This document shows, one piece after another, positions 1 through 10,735 of a stretch of 64,000 nt of DNA. Position 1 is the first letter of the stretch, and the number at the start of each line of letters is the position of its first letter. This DNA comes from Nymphaea colorata (taxonomy: Eukaryota; Streptophyta; Magnoliopsida; Nymphaeales; Nymphaeaceae). The stretch spans positions 19,833,149 through 19,897,148 of the forward strand of contig NC_045146.1 in the NCBI RefSeq assembly GCF_008831285.2. Reading direction: 5' to 3'. Position numbers and translations under genes: made by a program. The notes below the pieces were generated by a model. The model did not search any database. It was not told where the DNA came from and worked only from the letters and a program-made list of their open reading frames with translations.

Positions 1-447
1 AAACATAAAAGCACTTCAAATATTTAATACAGAATATGATCTCAACATTTAAATAATGGAAAAACAAATGTTTCACTAGAGGCAAAGAAAGAAAACTCAA
101 CCATCATAGCATAACCATGACAATGTATCATAAGATACTATACAATCAATTTACCTCTCCATTAGCATCACATTGAAAATAAAAAAACAAATTTCAAACA
201 AACATGATACAATAATCAACTAAATTACCTTATATAATTGCAGCTGGTGGCATTATAGTAACATACTTAGATTATCTTTTTCTTTAACATCCATGAATAC
301 AAGAAAATATTAGAAAAAGGAAATGAACAAACCAAGAAAAAATTGTCTTCCTGCAAGCATCCAGACTGTATCTAAAAGCAGACTGTGATCTACACTGCTT
401 CAAAAGTCTCCATAAACATCTTGTATATCCATTTCAGATAATGTAAG
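1..447. other. AT-rich flank, no gene seen
   Basis: No coding exon is recognisable on either strand. The stretch was contiguous with 5595 onward before the copia element at 448-5589 inserted, because the element is flanked by the same 5-bp duplication. It is therefore probably distal 3' flank, or possibly 3' UTR, of the minus-strand gene ending at 5767. Confidence 0.5.
443..447. repeat. Target-site duplication, left copy (copia-1)
   Basis: The sequence gtaag directly precedes the 5' LTR and recurs at 5590-5594 directly after the 3' LTR. Five bases is the usual length for copia integrase. Confidence 0.93.
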
Positions 448-618
448 TGTTAAGATGTGTTTATATTCAGTTTTAGGTTTAAGAGGGTACTTTTGTAAAT
501 AACTTTTCCTTTAGATGGTTCTCTTGTATCTTCTTTCTCTCTCTCCTCTAGTCTATATAAAGAGGAGTTAGGGCAGATTTCGAGCTTAATCAAAGTATAA
601 TCTTCTCCTAATTTATCA
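448..618 (+). repeat. 5' LTR of copia-1
   Basis: This 171-bp repeat is bounded by TG...CA. It matches 5419-5589 except for a T/C difference in the CT-rich tract and a C/G difference near position 584. It contains the element's promoter. Confidence 0.95.
554..562 (+). promoter_or_regulatory. TATA box in the 5' LTR of copia-1
   Basis: The sequence tatataaag lies 56 bp before the LTR end, after a CT-rich tract. It is the only good TATA element in the LTR, so transcription of the element would be expected to start near 585-595. The 3' LTR has the same box near 5525 and could drive transcription rightward into the 3' end of the minus-strand neighbour. Confidence 0.6.
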
Positions 619-630
619 TGGTATCAGAGC
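619..630 (+). other. Primer-binding site (initiator tRNA-Met), copia-1
   Basis: The sequence tggtatcagagc begins immediately after the LTR. It is the standard plant copia site complementary to the 3' end of tRNA-iMet, where minus-strand cDNA synthesis starts. Confidence 0.9.
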
Positions 631-1193
631 TCCAGCCGCCTCCTCCTCAGCGCGTCGTCGCTGATTGAGCGGCGCCAGCCGCTGCCTGATCACGACCGTC
701 GTTGCTCTTCCGCCCGTCGCTCGTGTCCGCCCATCTCCGCCCGTCACCCGCCGCTTGCATCGTTGCTTCTCCGTCCGTCGCCGCCTGCCCACGACCGTCA
801 TCGCCCGTCGCCGTCTGATCGCGTCTCCACGCAGCATCGCCCGCCGCTGCCTGCTCGCGTTTCGCAGCATCTCCGCCCGTTGCTGCCATCTTCGCCCGTC
901 GTTTCTGCCTGCTTCGCTGCTACCCTGCACCATCGCTGCTCCGCTGCTGCTTCCCACCACTGCTTCGCTGTCGTCTCTGGTATCTCTCTTCGTTCTTCTT
1001 CGTCGGCTTGTGTCTGATCAGCGTTGTCAGCTTTGTTATTACCTCCTCTTCCAGCCGATCAGACTTATGGATTACTTCGTGCGTTTGACTGCTATTGTTC
1101 GATGATCAGCATGTTGTCTTTACATATGTGACTATATTCCTTGTTGCCTGCACTTCTTATTCTGTGGCTCGGTGTCCTCCTTTGTGTTGAAAG

Positions 1194-2228
1194 ATGTCTG
1201 AAATTAGCAGTGGAGCTAATACCTCTTCCTTTGCATCGTCGAGAGAGATGAAGAGTTCCCCATTTTCCAGCATTATCACCAAAATGGATGGGGGAAATTA
1301 CGAGATGTGGGCCATGCAAGTAAAAAGAACCTTGATCGCTCATGAGAAGGAACATCTCATATTGGAGCCCGAGCCTGTACAGAAGGTAGGAAAATATACT
1401 ACTTGGTTTAAAGATAATTCGTTGGTTATGGTATGGATTGTTGGTACTCTTTCTCACGACATTGCAAATGAAGTCTTGCATAAGGAAAGTGCAAAGGATA
1501 TGTGGGATTCCCTTGCAGCCACCTATTCCCAAGCAAGGAATGAAACAAGAATTATGCAACTTCATCATGATATTCATCAGATGCGACAAGATGGTCGACC
1601 TCTTCATACTTATTATTCTAGTCTCAAGTCCATGTTTGAGAGACTAAATAGCTACTTTCCTGCATGTAAGTGTGAACAACAAAAGGCATATAGAGATATG
1701 CTTATGGTAGGTGTATTTCTTTCTGGATTAGACTCTGTTTATGAATCAGCAAAGAATCAGATGCTCACTAGTCCCTCGATTCCTCCTATTGATGAGGCTT
1801 ATAGTAGGCTAAGCAGAATTCCAATCCCTGCGTCGACTGTTCTTGATACCACTTCTGCTATGCTTGCTACTCGTGGCAGAGGTGGGTCCTTCTTTGCCAG
1901 AGGACGAGGATACCGTGGTCGTGGCAATACCACTTCTCGCCAGTATGTCAGTTTTGTCATCGCATTGGTCACACTGTGGATAAGTGTTGGCAGAAACATG
2001 GTCGTCCAGCTGTTGCAAATCAGACTGTATTTACTGATCCTCCAGAGCAGCCTAAAACTCAGCATACTGTTTCCTCCAGTGAGATACGTGCAGATGATAT
2101 TATCTCTCAGTTGAGAAACTTGATTGGTGATAGAACTCAACAAGCACCTGATCCGACCACCTCTACTATCACTACTGCTGCCAGTGCGTCTTCATCTGGT
2201 ATGTATTCTGACTATACTCCTGCTACTG
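1194..2228 (+). pseudogene. copia-1 gag (capsid and nucleocapsid), frame-shifted
   Basis: The ATG at 1194 opens a reading frame whose first 240 or so residues are a typical copia Gag (UBN2-type), ending in an Arg/Gly-rich stretch near 1880-1930. The CCHC zinc knuckle (C-X2-C-X4-H-X4-C), which packages RNA, begins at 1946 but lies in a different frame. The Gag frame instead runs on in a meaningless reading to a stop at 2112-2114. The shift falls between about 1930 and 1945. The displaced frame continues to about 2228, where the protease returns to the original frame. The leader 619-1193 is GC-rich and I see no protein in it. Confidence 0.85.
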
Positions 2229-5200
2229 ACAGATTGGCTCATCGATTCGGGTGCATCGACACATCTCTGTGGAGACAAGGCCCAGTTTACTTCTTATGTC
2301 CCTACTCCACCTGGTCGCTCGGTTATTCTAGCAGATGGCAAATATTCTCCAGTTGTTGGACATGGAGAGGTCCAACTTACTTCATCATTGCCGTTGCAAC
2401 ATGTTCTTCATGCACCAGAATTCCCACATAGCCTACTGTCTATCAGTCAGATTACCAGAGATTTAAACTGTCGTGCGATATTTGACTCCTCTTCTCTTGT
2501 GTTTCAGGATATACTGACGGGCAGGGTGATTGGCTGTGGCCGTGAACATGGAGGTCTTTACAGGCTAGTGCATCCCTTTCCTTTTGCTGGGTCTACCTCT
2601 TCAGGGTCATCCTCATCCTCGGCTTATACTTGGCATTTACGTTTTGGACATCTACCGTTTCAGAAATTGCTGCATGTTCTTCCTCAGCTGTCTCCTAAGT
2701 CTTCTTTTCAATGTGAGTCTTGTCAGTTGGGCAAACACCATCGGTCATCCTTTCCTCCGCGGCCCAGTAGAAGTAGCCAGTCTGTGTTTGAGTTACTTCA
2801 TTTTGATGTTTGGGGCCCGAGTCGTACACCTGATCTTCAAGGTCATCGATATTATCTTGTTGCTGTCGATGACCATAGTCGTGTTAGTTGGGTTTTTCTT
2901 ATGAAGAATAAATCTGAAGTGGGTCATGTAATCAAAAATTTTATCAATGAAATTCTGACTCAGTTTGATACTTGTGTCAAAATTGTGCGCTCTGACAATG
3001 CTCTTGAGTTCTGTGCTTCCTCTTTAGAACAATTTTTCAGGGATAAGGGTATCATCCACCAAACCTCTTGTGCCTATACCTCCCAACAAAATGGGGTTGC
3101 TGAAAGGAAACACCGTCATATTCTTGATGTTGCCAGAACCATTATCATACATAGCCATGTTCCTCATTCCTACTGGGGAGATGCTGTTCTCACAGCATGC
3201 TATCTTATTAATCGTATGCCGTCATCTGTGTTGGGAGACCTTATTCCTATCTCTGTCCTCTTTCCTGACAGAGACTTGTTTTCTGTTCCACCTCGTGTTT
3301 TTGGATGTGTTGCCTTTGTTCAGTTGCTTGGTCCTGGGAGAGATAAGTTGTCTCCTCGGGCCATCAAAATGATCTTTGTTGGTTATTCCCGCACTCAAAA
3401 GGGATATCGATGTTATGATCCTTCTACTCGTCGATATTATGTGAGTGCTGATGTTACATTCTTTGAGTCAACCTCTTTCTTCTCCCCAAATGGAACTCAA
3501 TTAAGGGCGCCTGAAGTGAATGATGAAGTCCATTTTCCTCTACCTCTCATGAGTTGTCCAAAACCAGTTGATTCACGCTTTGGGGCTGTCTACCAACGTC
3601 GTACTAAACCTGTTGCGCCTGCTCACTGTGCACCTGTGCCTTCACCCAACACGCCCAAGGTCATTCCTGACACAAACTCTGCTGACAATTTTTTATGTAA
3701 TGATGACATAGGAGAATGTCACGAGCAGGTTCATGCTCCTAATGAACTTGATATGCCCATTGCTCAAAGGAAAGGCAAACGCAGTTGCACTTTGCATCCT
3801 ATCTCTGGTCACTTATCCATGGATAGACTCACTCCTATGTACCGACAGTTTGTCAAGGGGCTGTCGGCTATTGCTCTTCCACAGAATCCCATGGATGCTC
3901 TCTCTGATCCAAAATGGGTTGCAGCTATGCAAGAAGAGATGGATGCTCTTCAGTCTAGAGGCACCTGGACCCTTGTTACTCCTTCAGCTGATGCCGCCAT
4001 TGTTGATTGCAGATGGGTCTTTACTATCAAATACAGAGCGGATGGCAGCCTTGACAGATATAAGGCTCGTCTGGTTGCTAAAGGCTATACCCAAACTTAT
4101 GGGGTTGATTATTATGATACCTTCTCTCCTGTGGCACGACATGCTTCTTTACGGATTCTCCTTACTGTGGCTGTCAGCAAGAATTGGTCCTTATCACAGC
4201 TTGATGTCAAAAATGCCTTTCTCTATGGTGACTTACATGAAAAAGTGTATATGCAGCAACCACCAGGGTTTGTTGCTGAGGGGGAGTGTCAGAAAGTGTG
4301 CAGATTGCGAAAGGCGATTTATGGTCTGAAACAGAGTCCTCGAGCTTCGTTTCAGAAATTGTCAGAGAATATTGAGAATGAGGGCTTTAGACGTTCTTCG
4401 GTCGATCATTCCCTCTTTGTCAAGAAGACTTCTACAGGTACGGTGATAGTTCTTGTCTATGTTGATGATATCATTGTTACAGGGGATGATGATCAGGGGA
4501 TTTCCAACATCAAGGATGTCCTTGGACAACACTTTGTCACCAAAGACCTTGGTGAACTACGTTATTTCCTCGGTATTGAGTTTGCCAGAAATCGAAAGGG
4601 TCTTATCATGTGCCAGAGGAAATACGTTACTGATGTTTTGCAAGAGATAGGGATGCTGGGGTGTCGACCTGCATCCACGCCTATGGATATCAATACCCGC
4701 TTATATGATGATGATACTGAAGATGTTGATGCGAAACAGTATAGAGGGATTGTTGGGAAGCTCCTATACATCACTGTTACTCGACCTGAAATTGCATATG
4801 CTGTTAGCAGAGTGAGTCAATTTATGGATAAGCCCAAGAAAGTTCATTGGGATGCTGCTATGATGATTCTTAGGTATCTAAAGAATTCACCAGGAACGGG
4901 ACTCTTCTTTCAGAATGGTACCTCACTCACTATATCTGTGTATGTTGATGCCGACTATGCGGGATGCCCCTCAGACAGAAAATCCACCACTAGATTTTGT
5001 GTGTTTATTGGATCCAACTTGGTTACATGGAAGAGTAAAAAGCAAACTGTGGTTGCCAGATCAAGTGCAGAATCTGAGTATAGAGCTATGGCTCAGGGTA
5101 CTGCTGAAGTTATGTGGGTTAGATCCCTGATGGTGGATCTTACTGTCGAAGTGCCTCTTCCTATGCAATTGTTATGTGATAACAAAGTTGCACTGTTTAT

Positions 5201-5411
5201 TGCTAATAATCCGGCTTTTCATGAAAGAACCAAGCATGTTGAAGTAGATTGTCACTACACCAGAGACATGATTCAAAAGGGGTTTGTAAGTACCTCACAC
5301 ATTTCAACTACAGGGCAAACGGCTGATATCTTTACTAAGGCTCTTGCAAGGGGACCATTCCAAAGCTGCTGTTCCAAGTTGAGCCTATTTGACATATACG
5401 CTCCAACTTGA
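2226..5411 (+). CDS. copia-1 pol: protease, integrase, RT, RNase H
   Basis: One open frame carries all Pol domains. The aspartic protease active site DSGAST starts at 2244. The GAG-pre-integrase zinc-binding region (H-H-C-C type, ending CESCQLGKH) lies near 2635-2745. The integrase has its Asp-rich catalytic positions (FDVWGP, RSDNA) and QNGVAERKHR near 3087. The reverse transcriptase carries the KARLVAKG and [10 protein letters not shown] motifs and the catalytic YVDD at 4458-4469. RNase H shows DADYAGC, SSAESEYRAM and the closing DNK...RTKHVEVD region. The stop codon is at 5409-5411, just before the polypurine tract. No internal stop is seen. In related elements this frame is fused to gag; here the junction is broken near 2228, and a nominal upstream ATG at 2124 is not homologous. 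Confidence 0.92.
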   Translation: MTDWLIDSGASTHLCGDKAQFTSYVPTPPGRSVILADGKYSPVVGHGEVQLTSSLPLQHVLHAPEFPHSLLSISQITRDLNCRAIFDSSSLVFQDILTGRVIGCGREHGGLYRLVHPFPFAGSTSSGSSSSSAYTWHLRFGHLPFQKLLHVLPQLSPKSSFQCESCQLGKHHRSSFPPRPSRSSQSVFELLHFDVWGPSRTPDLQGHRYYLVAVDDHSRVSWVFLMKNKSEVGHVIKNFINEILTQFDTCVKIVRSDNALEFCASSLEQFFRDKGIIHQTSCAYTSQQNGVAERKHRHILDVARTIIIHSHVPHSYWGDAVLTACYLINRMPSSVLGDLIPISVLFPDRDLFSVPPRVFGCVAFVQLLGPGRDKLSPRAIKMIFVGYSRTQKGYRCYDPSTRRYYVSADVTFFESTSFFSPNGTQLRAPEVNDEVHFPLPLMSCPKPVDSRFGAVYQRRTKPVAPAHCAPVPSPNTPKVIPDTNSADNFLCNDDIGECHEQVHAPNELDMPIAQRKGKRSCTLHPISGHLSMDRLTPMYRQFVKGLSAIALPQNPMDALSDPKWVAAMQEEMDALQSRGTWTLVTPSADAAIVDCRWVFTIKYRADGSLDRYKARLVAKGYTQTYGVDYYDTFSPVARHASLRILLTVAVSKNWSLSQLDVKNAFLYGDLHEKVYMQQPPGFVAEGECQKVCRLRKAIYGLKQSPRASFQKLSENIENEGFRRSSVDHSLFVKKTSTGTVIVLVYVDDIIVTGDDDQGISNIKDVLGQHFVTKDLGELRYFLGIEFARNRKGLIMCQRKYVTDVLQEIGMLGCRPASTPMDINTRLYDDDTEDVDAKQYRGIVGKLLYITVTRPEIAYAVSRVSQFMDKPKKVHWDAAMMILRYLKNSPGTGLFFQNGTSLTISVYVDADYAGCPSDRKSTTRFCVFIGSNLVTWKSKKQTVVARSSAESEYRAMAQGTAEVMWVRSLMVDLTVEVPLPMQLLCDNKVALFIANNPAFHERTKHVEVDCHYTRDMIQKGFVSTSHISTTGQTADIFTKALARGPFQSCCSKLSLFDIYAPT

Positions 5412-5418
5412 GGGGGAG
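5410..5418 (+). other. Polypurine tract of copia-1
   Basis: The purine run gagggggag directly precedes the 3' LTR. It is the RNase H-resistant primer for plus-strand cDNA synthesis. Confidence 0.85.
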
Positions 5419-5589
5419 TGTTAAGATGTGTTTATATTCAGTTTTAGGTTTAAGAGGGTACTTTTGTAAATAACTTTTCCTTTAGATGGTTCTCTTGTAT
5501 CTTCTCTCTCTCTCTCCTCTAGTCTATATAAAGAGGAGTTAGGGCAGATTTCGAGGTTAATCAAAGTATAATCTTCTCCTAATTTATCA
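5419..5589 (+). repeat. 3' LTR of copia-1
   Basis: This 171-bp repeat is near-identical to 448-618 and is followed by the right target duplication gtaag at 5590-5594. Confidence 0.95.
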
Positions 5590-5766
5590 GTAAGCATAGT
5601 TTACAGAAAACCACTACCAGCTACATCCTGAACTGCTGCATATAATTGTCTCAGAAGGACAATAGTTTCTCACTAGCAACTCTTTATAACTTTTGCAACT
5701 GTAAATAGTACAAGAAAGCGGCAACAGTCTGCAGCATTGAATTCAACTTGTGTGTTATCAAGAGCA

Positions 5767-6769
5767 TTATGAACCGCTTCCATCAAGTTGTCCATGAGAA
5801 AGAAGATGCGCCAAGTATTGCTGGGAAAAAAAAACACAAAGTCAGAGAGGGTTTATAAAGAAAGGACCCAGACAAAATTATGTACCATGGGCTCCAAAGA
5901 GCAGATCCTGTTTATCATAAGTACAAAGCAGAAAGGTATGCATGTCTGTGAAACTAAATCCTAAATTGTGTTCATAAATGACAATAACACCAATTCTTCG
6001 TTGCAAAAATTATTTGCACTGTGCAAGCCATCTCAATAAAACCTATAAGCTCTAATGCAAAGAATGGATGACTATCGCAGTTTTGATTGTATCAGCGAGA
6101 ACCAGCTATAGTGGATGAATGAACAGTCTTTTCCATCTATTGCAGATGAATGACAGTCTTTTCACAAAGAGAAAGGAATAATGAATGATGCACCATAGTA
6201 AATGAATAGTGAAAACCAAGCAGGAAGAGAACCCATACAGCATGATATGCATATGGTGACTTCCCTTGTCGATCAAAATGTTTCGCCATGACAGAGAACT
6301 CTATGGGACCCCATTCCTCCTCTTCAAACACGTAGCCGAGAGCAGCTTTGTACAGCTAAGAGATAACAAAGGCAAGCAAACAGTAATTGTAGTGCATCCA
6401 AGGGCTCCCATCAAAGAAAAGCTTGAAAAAGTTTGCAAAGAATGACGTGAAAAGCATGCCAACCTTTGCAGTGTCAGTCAACAGTTCTGTTCCAGCAGGA
6501 AAAGAAGCATAGAATTGATCTCCTCTGGAAATTCCTGCCCTTGTACTTCAAGTTTATCCGAAAAAAAGTCAAAATAAACTCAGAGATTAATAAACGGAAA
6601 CAAGAAAATCATAATCAAGACGACAGGACAAGGCAAGGAAAGTCTCGTACGTGTTACTTGTGTAAGCATAGCTTAGAGTGGCCACGAAGCAGTAGAATAC
6701 ACTATATGAGACAAGCCTCCGGAATTTCTGGATCTTGAGAACTTGTTTGCACGAATCCAGAATTGACAT
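5767..6769 (-). CDS. Conserved plant single-pass membrane protein, 123 aa
   Basis: Four minus-strand exons join cleanly: 6769-6651, 6545-6464, 6355-6239 and 5820-5767, stop included. All introns have GT-AG ends and the frame is kept (119, 82, 117 and 54 nt). The product starts MSILDSCKQV and has one hydrophobic segment at about residues 19-38. A conserved-looking soluble part follows, containing SRGDQFYASFPAG, EEEEWGPIEFSVMAKH and GKSPYAYHAQYLAHLLSHG. The four pieces form one coherent protein, which supports the model. From memory it resembles a small plant family, possibly the one annotated as a mitochondrial complex I ESSS-type accessory subunit. That identity is tentative and I see no diagnostic motif. 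The copia-1 element lies 177 bp past the stop codon. Confidence 0.82.
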
Positions 6770-7660
6770 TGCTTCGGACAGGTACTACCTACAAAGGAGA
6801 AGCCATAAGATCTTCATTACTGTCTTCAGCCACTTCAGTCTTCCGTTTGACATTTCTTTTTTTTTTTCTTTTCTCTTTATTTTTCTTCTTCCTAGCGTGA
6901 TACGGAATTACCCAAATGAGTTATCCTGGTCATCATATATCTGGATGAACCAAATTATTTGCCTGGCTTGACCAGGTAAGAACGTTGATCTTTTAGCTTC
7001 CAAAAAGCAGCGTATATCAAAACATGGAAGCAAGCATCCAGGTCTTAATTGCATATTCTTTGGTCAGTTACCAGAAAATATTGATTTCAGATCTCTTGTA
7101 ATAGCAATCAAATTTTAAAAATAAAAGGTGATTCAAAAGAGCGACAAACATCATGCAGTCCAGAGGGTGTAATCTCTTTGACGCATTTCAGCAAACAGTA
7201 CGCTTGCAACTTCACCGTCCTCATCATCGCCATGAAAAGCACAATATACAGAAGATTCGTTCGCCTCCCATCTTTTATTATCAACCTAACCAATGCTGTA
7301 ACACATAATTTACTAGTCACACATATAGCTTTCACTGTCCAGACAAATCATTTATCCCTTGCCTATTTGGTGATTTCATCTTGGCCAGTCATAAGACCAA
7401 ATGCCAAGGGTAGCTCTTCCAGCCTCATCTATGGCCTTCGTTTATGGTGGCCATCAGACAGAGTGAAAGCCAACACAGATACACACACACACGAGAGAGA
7501 GATTTTACCATGAACAGATTGGAGCAAAGTGGCTGCCAGAGGGAGGCGGAGATGAAGGCGGACGACCAAAACGTAGCGCCGGGAAGAAGCTGGCAGGGAT
7601 ACCGTCTGTCCGTCTCCTATTTTCAGTAATCTCCAATTTACTCCACGCCCATCTCCAACC
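6770..7660 (-). promoter_or_regulatory. Probable 5' UTR, leader intron and promoter of the 123-aa protein gene
   Basis: On the minus strand a good acceptor (TTTGTAG, near 6790) lies just upstream of the ATG at 6769. A plausible donor (GGTAAAATC) lies near 7508, followed upstream by a GC-richer stretch at about 7512-7625 that would be the 5' UTR exon. This suggests a leader intron of about 700 bp. It is inferred from splice signals and base composition only. A CA/GA microsatellite lies at about 7480-7500. Confidence 0.4.
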
Positions 7661-10232
7661 GTCCGTTGTAACCAACAATTCAGGACTTCATAGTTAGGAC
7701 TTGGGATTTCACCGTGCCCTCACGGTTCTAGTATTCTAGAAGGTGCTACATAATTAATCCTCTGCAAATTTTCTGATAGCGGCTCCTAACCTTTATTTGC
7801 ATTTTGCAAAACAGCCACTCATTTTTTCAAAAACCCAATGAAGAAAATGGAACAACACACTCAACCTATATTTGTTCCCAGTGGCGGAGCCAGAAATTTT
7901 TGGCTGTGGGGCACTAGTACATGGCATTTTCTGTGTATAGCCATCTCACTCACACTGAACACCAATTGCTGATGGAGATTGACAGAGTCTTCCCCTGAGT
8001 GTCACCCCCTCAAATCAACAAACAAGAATGCATAAACCCATAAACACAATTGTCCACAACACATTAAAATATTTTCAAGGAAGAAATCTTATTTAATGAG
8101 TAAAATCAAATAGTACTAAGCACAGAAAAGTGTGAAAACTAAACAGATTTGGCAAAACTACTTAGCAAGTAGTAGCAAACTACTTAGCAAGTAGTAGCAG
8201 TAGCTTTATATTTTGCCAACAGCCACCATTGTTTTTAAGGCATTCATGAATGGACAAGAAAGACAACAAATGGAATATGCAACCAATTACATACCAATAA
8301 AGACATATAGCTTTTAGAACAGTAGTTTCATTCCATATTTTCTTTACCACAATAATAACTAGAGAACTTTAAATAAACTGATATAGTCAAGATCATACCA
8401 GAAATATGAAACCAACAATCTTCCCTAATAGGACTGTAGCTTTAAAGCCCGGCGATGAAGCTATAACGGCTTTTCTTAATGCACTTTCTCACCAAATTCA
8501 AAAATTGCTTATTACTGAATAATGAATCCAGTAAGGAATAATGTGAACTTTTAATTAGTCAATATGACGAATGTTATGTGAGAAAATTAACGCAAGATCA
8601 AGAGCAGACCTAGTGCTGATGCTAGGTCTGTACATCAAGATTGTACATCAACATGTGCTGATGCTTCCATCTGATATTTTAGTCACACTGGCAATCTCTC
8701 TGACTGCAAGCAAACTCTGAAACCCATAGGTGCTTCTGAATTCTGATGAATCTGAGAAAAGCATTTTGATACTTTTCTCACTATTTAAATGTCACATCAA
8801 GTAGGACAACTTACGGAACATTTCAGACCATCAATAAACAAAATGAATTCCTGATGAATCAAGGAAAAGCATTTTGATATTTTTCTCACCATTTACATGT
8901 CATATCAAGTAGGACAACTTATGGAACATTCAGACCATCAATAAACAGTTAAACACAATGAATTCTTGTCACAACCCAAAAAAACAAAACTTAGCATAAG
9001 GAAAACACAAAAACAAAGGAACATCTTGTCCAAAATGCATACCTGCATTATTCACAGGACTAAATGGAAGAGGAGAAGACGAGCGAACACAATTTCACGA
9101 TATTATGAGCATGTTTGATTTAAGGAACAGGTTTTCCGAGAACACCTGTCCTTGGATGAAATTTGGACTTCGCCAACAACCCACCCGCCAACTGTCCGTT
9201 GTTTTAATTTTACTGTTACAGAGACATGTTGTTCAACATGTCCGTTGTTGATTGCTGTAAGCTGGGACAGTTTGTGCATACACTGCTTATATGACTTGGA
9301 AGACAACTTGGATAGTACACATGGATCTATTTCAATGACTTGGTGATTTTTGTTGTAATGGAAACAAAAAGGTCTCCGAGAACACACAATGCAAAAACAT
9401 AACAAAAAAGCTAATGTGAAAAAAAAAAGGATATGAGCATCAATTCCTTAAAGTCTTAAACCAAACTTCCATACGCTATACAGGTTGCATGTGTATGATC
9501 TGTGTTGGAAAACACAGTATAACATAAAATAAATACTTAAGAGATAATAGAGAATATATACATGTGAAGCCAAAATATCTGTTGCACAGCCTTCAATCAG
9601 TATCTGAGCTAATGATCCAGTAAAAAGGGAAATTGGTTTGGTACTATTTCGATAGGAAACTTTAATGGGCATTATCTACTGAACTAATCACCTGGTGAAA
9701 TGGAAACTGCAATAGGTATTTTAACACCGACCTTGTTAAAAATGAGCACCAGTGTAAAAACTACGAAGAAACCACGTTAAAAACTACTATTGCCTAACTA
9801 AAATCATGCTCGATTCGGACCAGGTAGAGATGATGACTTAAAGCACTTGACAGATCCCTCCATTGCCCCATCCGAGATCAGAAATTTCCTAAGCTAAGGT
9901 AATACAATTACAACCCCTAGCAGCCGGATGCTCTAAATTCGCCAGAATCCTTGCTAAGGTACTGGTGGGGCGATGGTTTAAGAAACCAACGGAGATTCCA
10001 GCTGCAAACTGATCCTTCTGCCCAAAACTCCCTCTTGCTCTGCTTGCAAAAGCACTAAATTTATCGCAAATTTGTCCTCAACTAGATACCTAGCTGCTGA
10101 TTCAGAGAATAATACTGGATTTTAACCCAAACAGAACAGAACAACGGCAGTAATGCCCATGGCAATTTCGTTGAAGAAACCGGCAAGAAGAAGGTTCAAA
10201 AAGTGATTTTCTGGTGATTTTGTCGATTCTCT
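7661..10232. other. Intergenic, decayed repeats, no gene seen
   Basis: No exon series could be joined on either strand. The region contains a short direct duplication near 8158-8200, a 108-bp tandem duplication at 8743-8960, and an isolated sequence at 7879 resembling the terminus of a plant DNA transposon. The open frames at 9103-9405 and 9152-9346 overlap each other on opposite strands and match no family I know. Confidence 0.5.
8743..8960. repeat. Tandem duplication, period 108 bp
   Basis: The segment 8743-8850 (starting ctgatgaatctgag) is followed directly by a diverged second copy at 8851-8960. Scattered substitutions and small indels between the copies show an old duplication. Confidence 0.85.
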
Positions 10233-10735
10233 AGACTATAGATCACTGGCACGACAAAAATCGGCTCTAGGCTCTATTACAAATGAAAGAGGAACAAAAA
10301 ACTGTGCAAAGAACGTCAGAAGCGGAAGCTGGACCTGCGGCTGCGTGAGGATGAACAGGGCGGAAGCTGCGAGAGGCGAGTGGCGTGAGGACGAAAAGAA
10401 AGAGAAAGCGAGACAGAGAGAGAAAGAAAGAGAAGGCTGAAGAGAGTGAGAGAGCGAGAGAGACTACCAGGGGATTGAACCAGGGGAATGAAGCAGCAGC
10501 AACGCAGCAGTAGGATGAAGCAGCGGCAGGAGCAAGACGTGAGAGGCAGCGGATGAGGCAACGGCAGAAGGAAGATGCGAGAGGCTGCGGCAGGAGGAAG
10601 ACTCGAGAGGCTGCGGTAGGAGGAAGACGCGAGCCCTAACGGGCAAAAAATTAATCCAGGAAATATGTTTCCACCGCGAGACGGGTTTAACGGCACCAAA
10701 ATTAATTCCGCGTTTGATAAACCGGAAATTTTTTT
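10233..10735 (-). mobile_element. Probable end of a DVR-type PIF/Harbinger-like element
   Basis: An 18-bp stretch at 10633-10650 (gccctaacgggcaaaaaa) is the exact reverse complement of 23753-23770 inside the DVR-carrying element. A related version, gccctaacggtt, lies near 25935 in another copy. All three sit beside a GC- and GA-rich segment. At 10709-10724 the sequence gcgtttgataaaccgg resembles the TTTGATGG core of the family's terminal repeats. No terminal inverted repeat pair or target duplication was found, so both boundaries are uncertain. The GC-rich open frames here match no known protein. Confidence 0.4.

Larger units (their letters stand above)
448..5589 (+). mobile_element. Ty1/copia LTR retrotransposon (copia-1), nearly complete
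   Basis: Two 171-bp LTRs (448-618 and 5419-5589) start TG and end CA and differ at only two positions by eye. The target duplication gtaag is present at 443-447 and 5590-5594. A primer-binding site complementary to initiator tRNA-Met follows the 5' LTR, and a polypurine tract precedes the 3' LTR. Between them lie gag, then protease, integrase, reverse transcriptase and RNase H; the integrase-before-RT order defines Ty1/copia. Near-identical LTRs imply a recent insertion. The coding region is displaced in frame over about 290 bp between nucleocapsid and protease, so this copy probably cannot make Gag-Pol by ordinary translation. It lies just downstream of the minus-strand gene at 5767-6769. 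Confidence 0.96.

Noticed and set aside
665-1105. Plus-strand open frame of 146 codons, with overlapping frames on both strands
   Set aside because: It lies in the untranslated leader of copia-1 between the primer site and gag. The GC-rich simple-word composition keeps several frames open on both strands, and the peptide is Arg/Ser/Pro-rich without homology.
1976-2431. Separate 151-codon gene inside copia-1
   Set aside because: Its first part is the zinc knuckle and linker of Gag in the displaced frame; the rest is an out-of-frame reading of the protease.
7879-7900. Terminus of a hAT-like DNA transposon (cagtggcggagccagaaa)
   Set aside because: The motif recalls ends of repeats seen in other plants, but no inverted partner or target duplication was found, so it was not annotated as an element.
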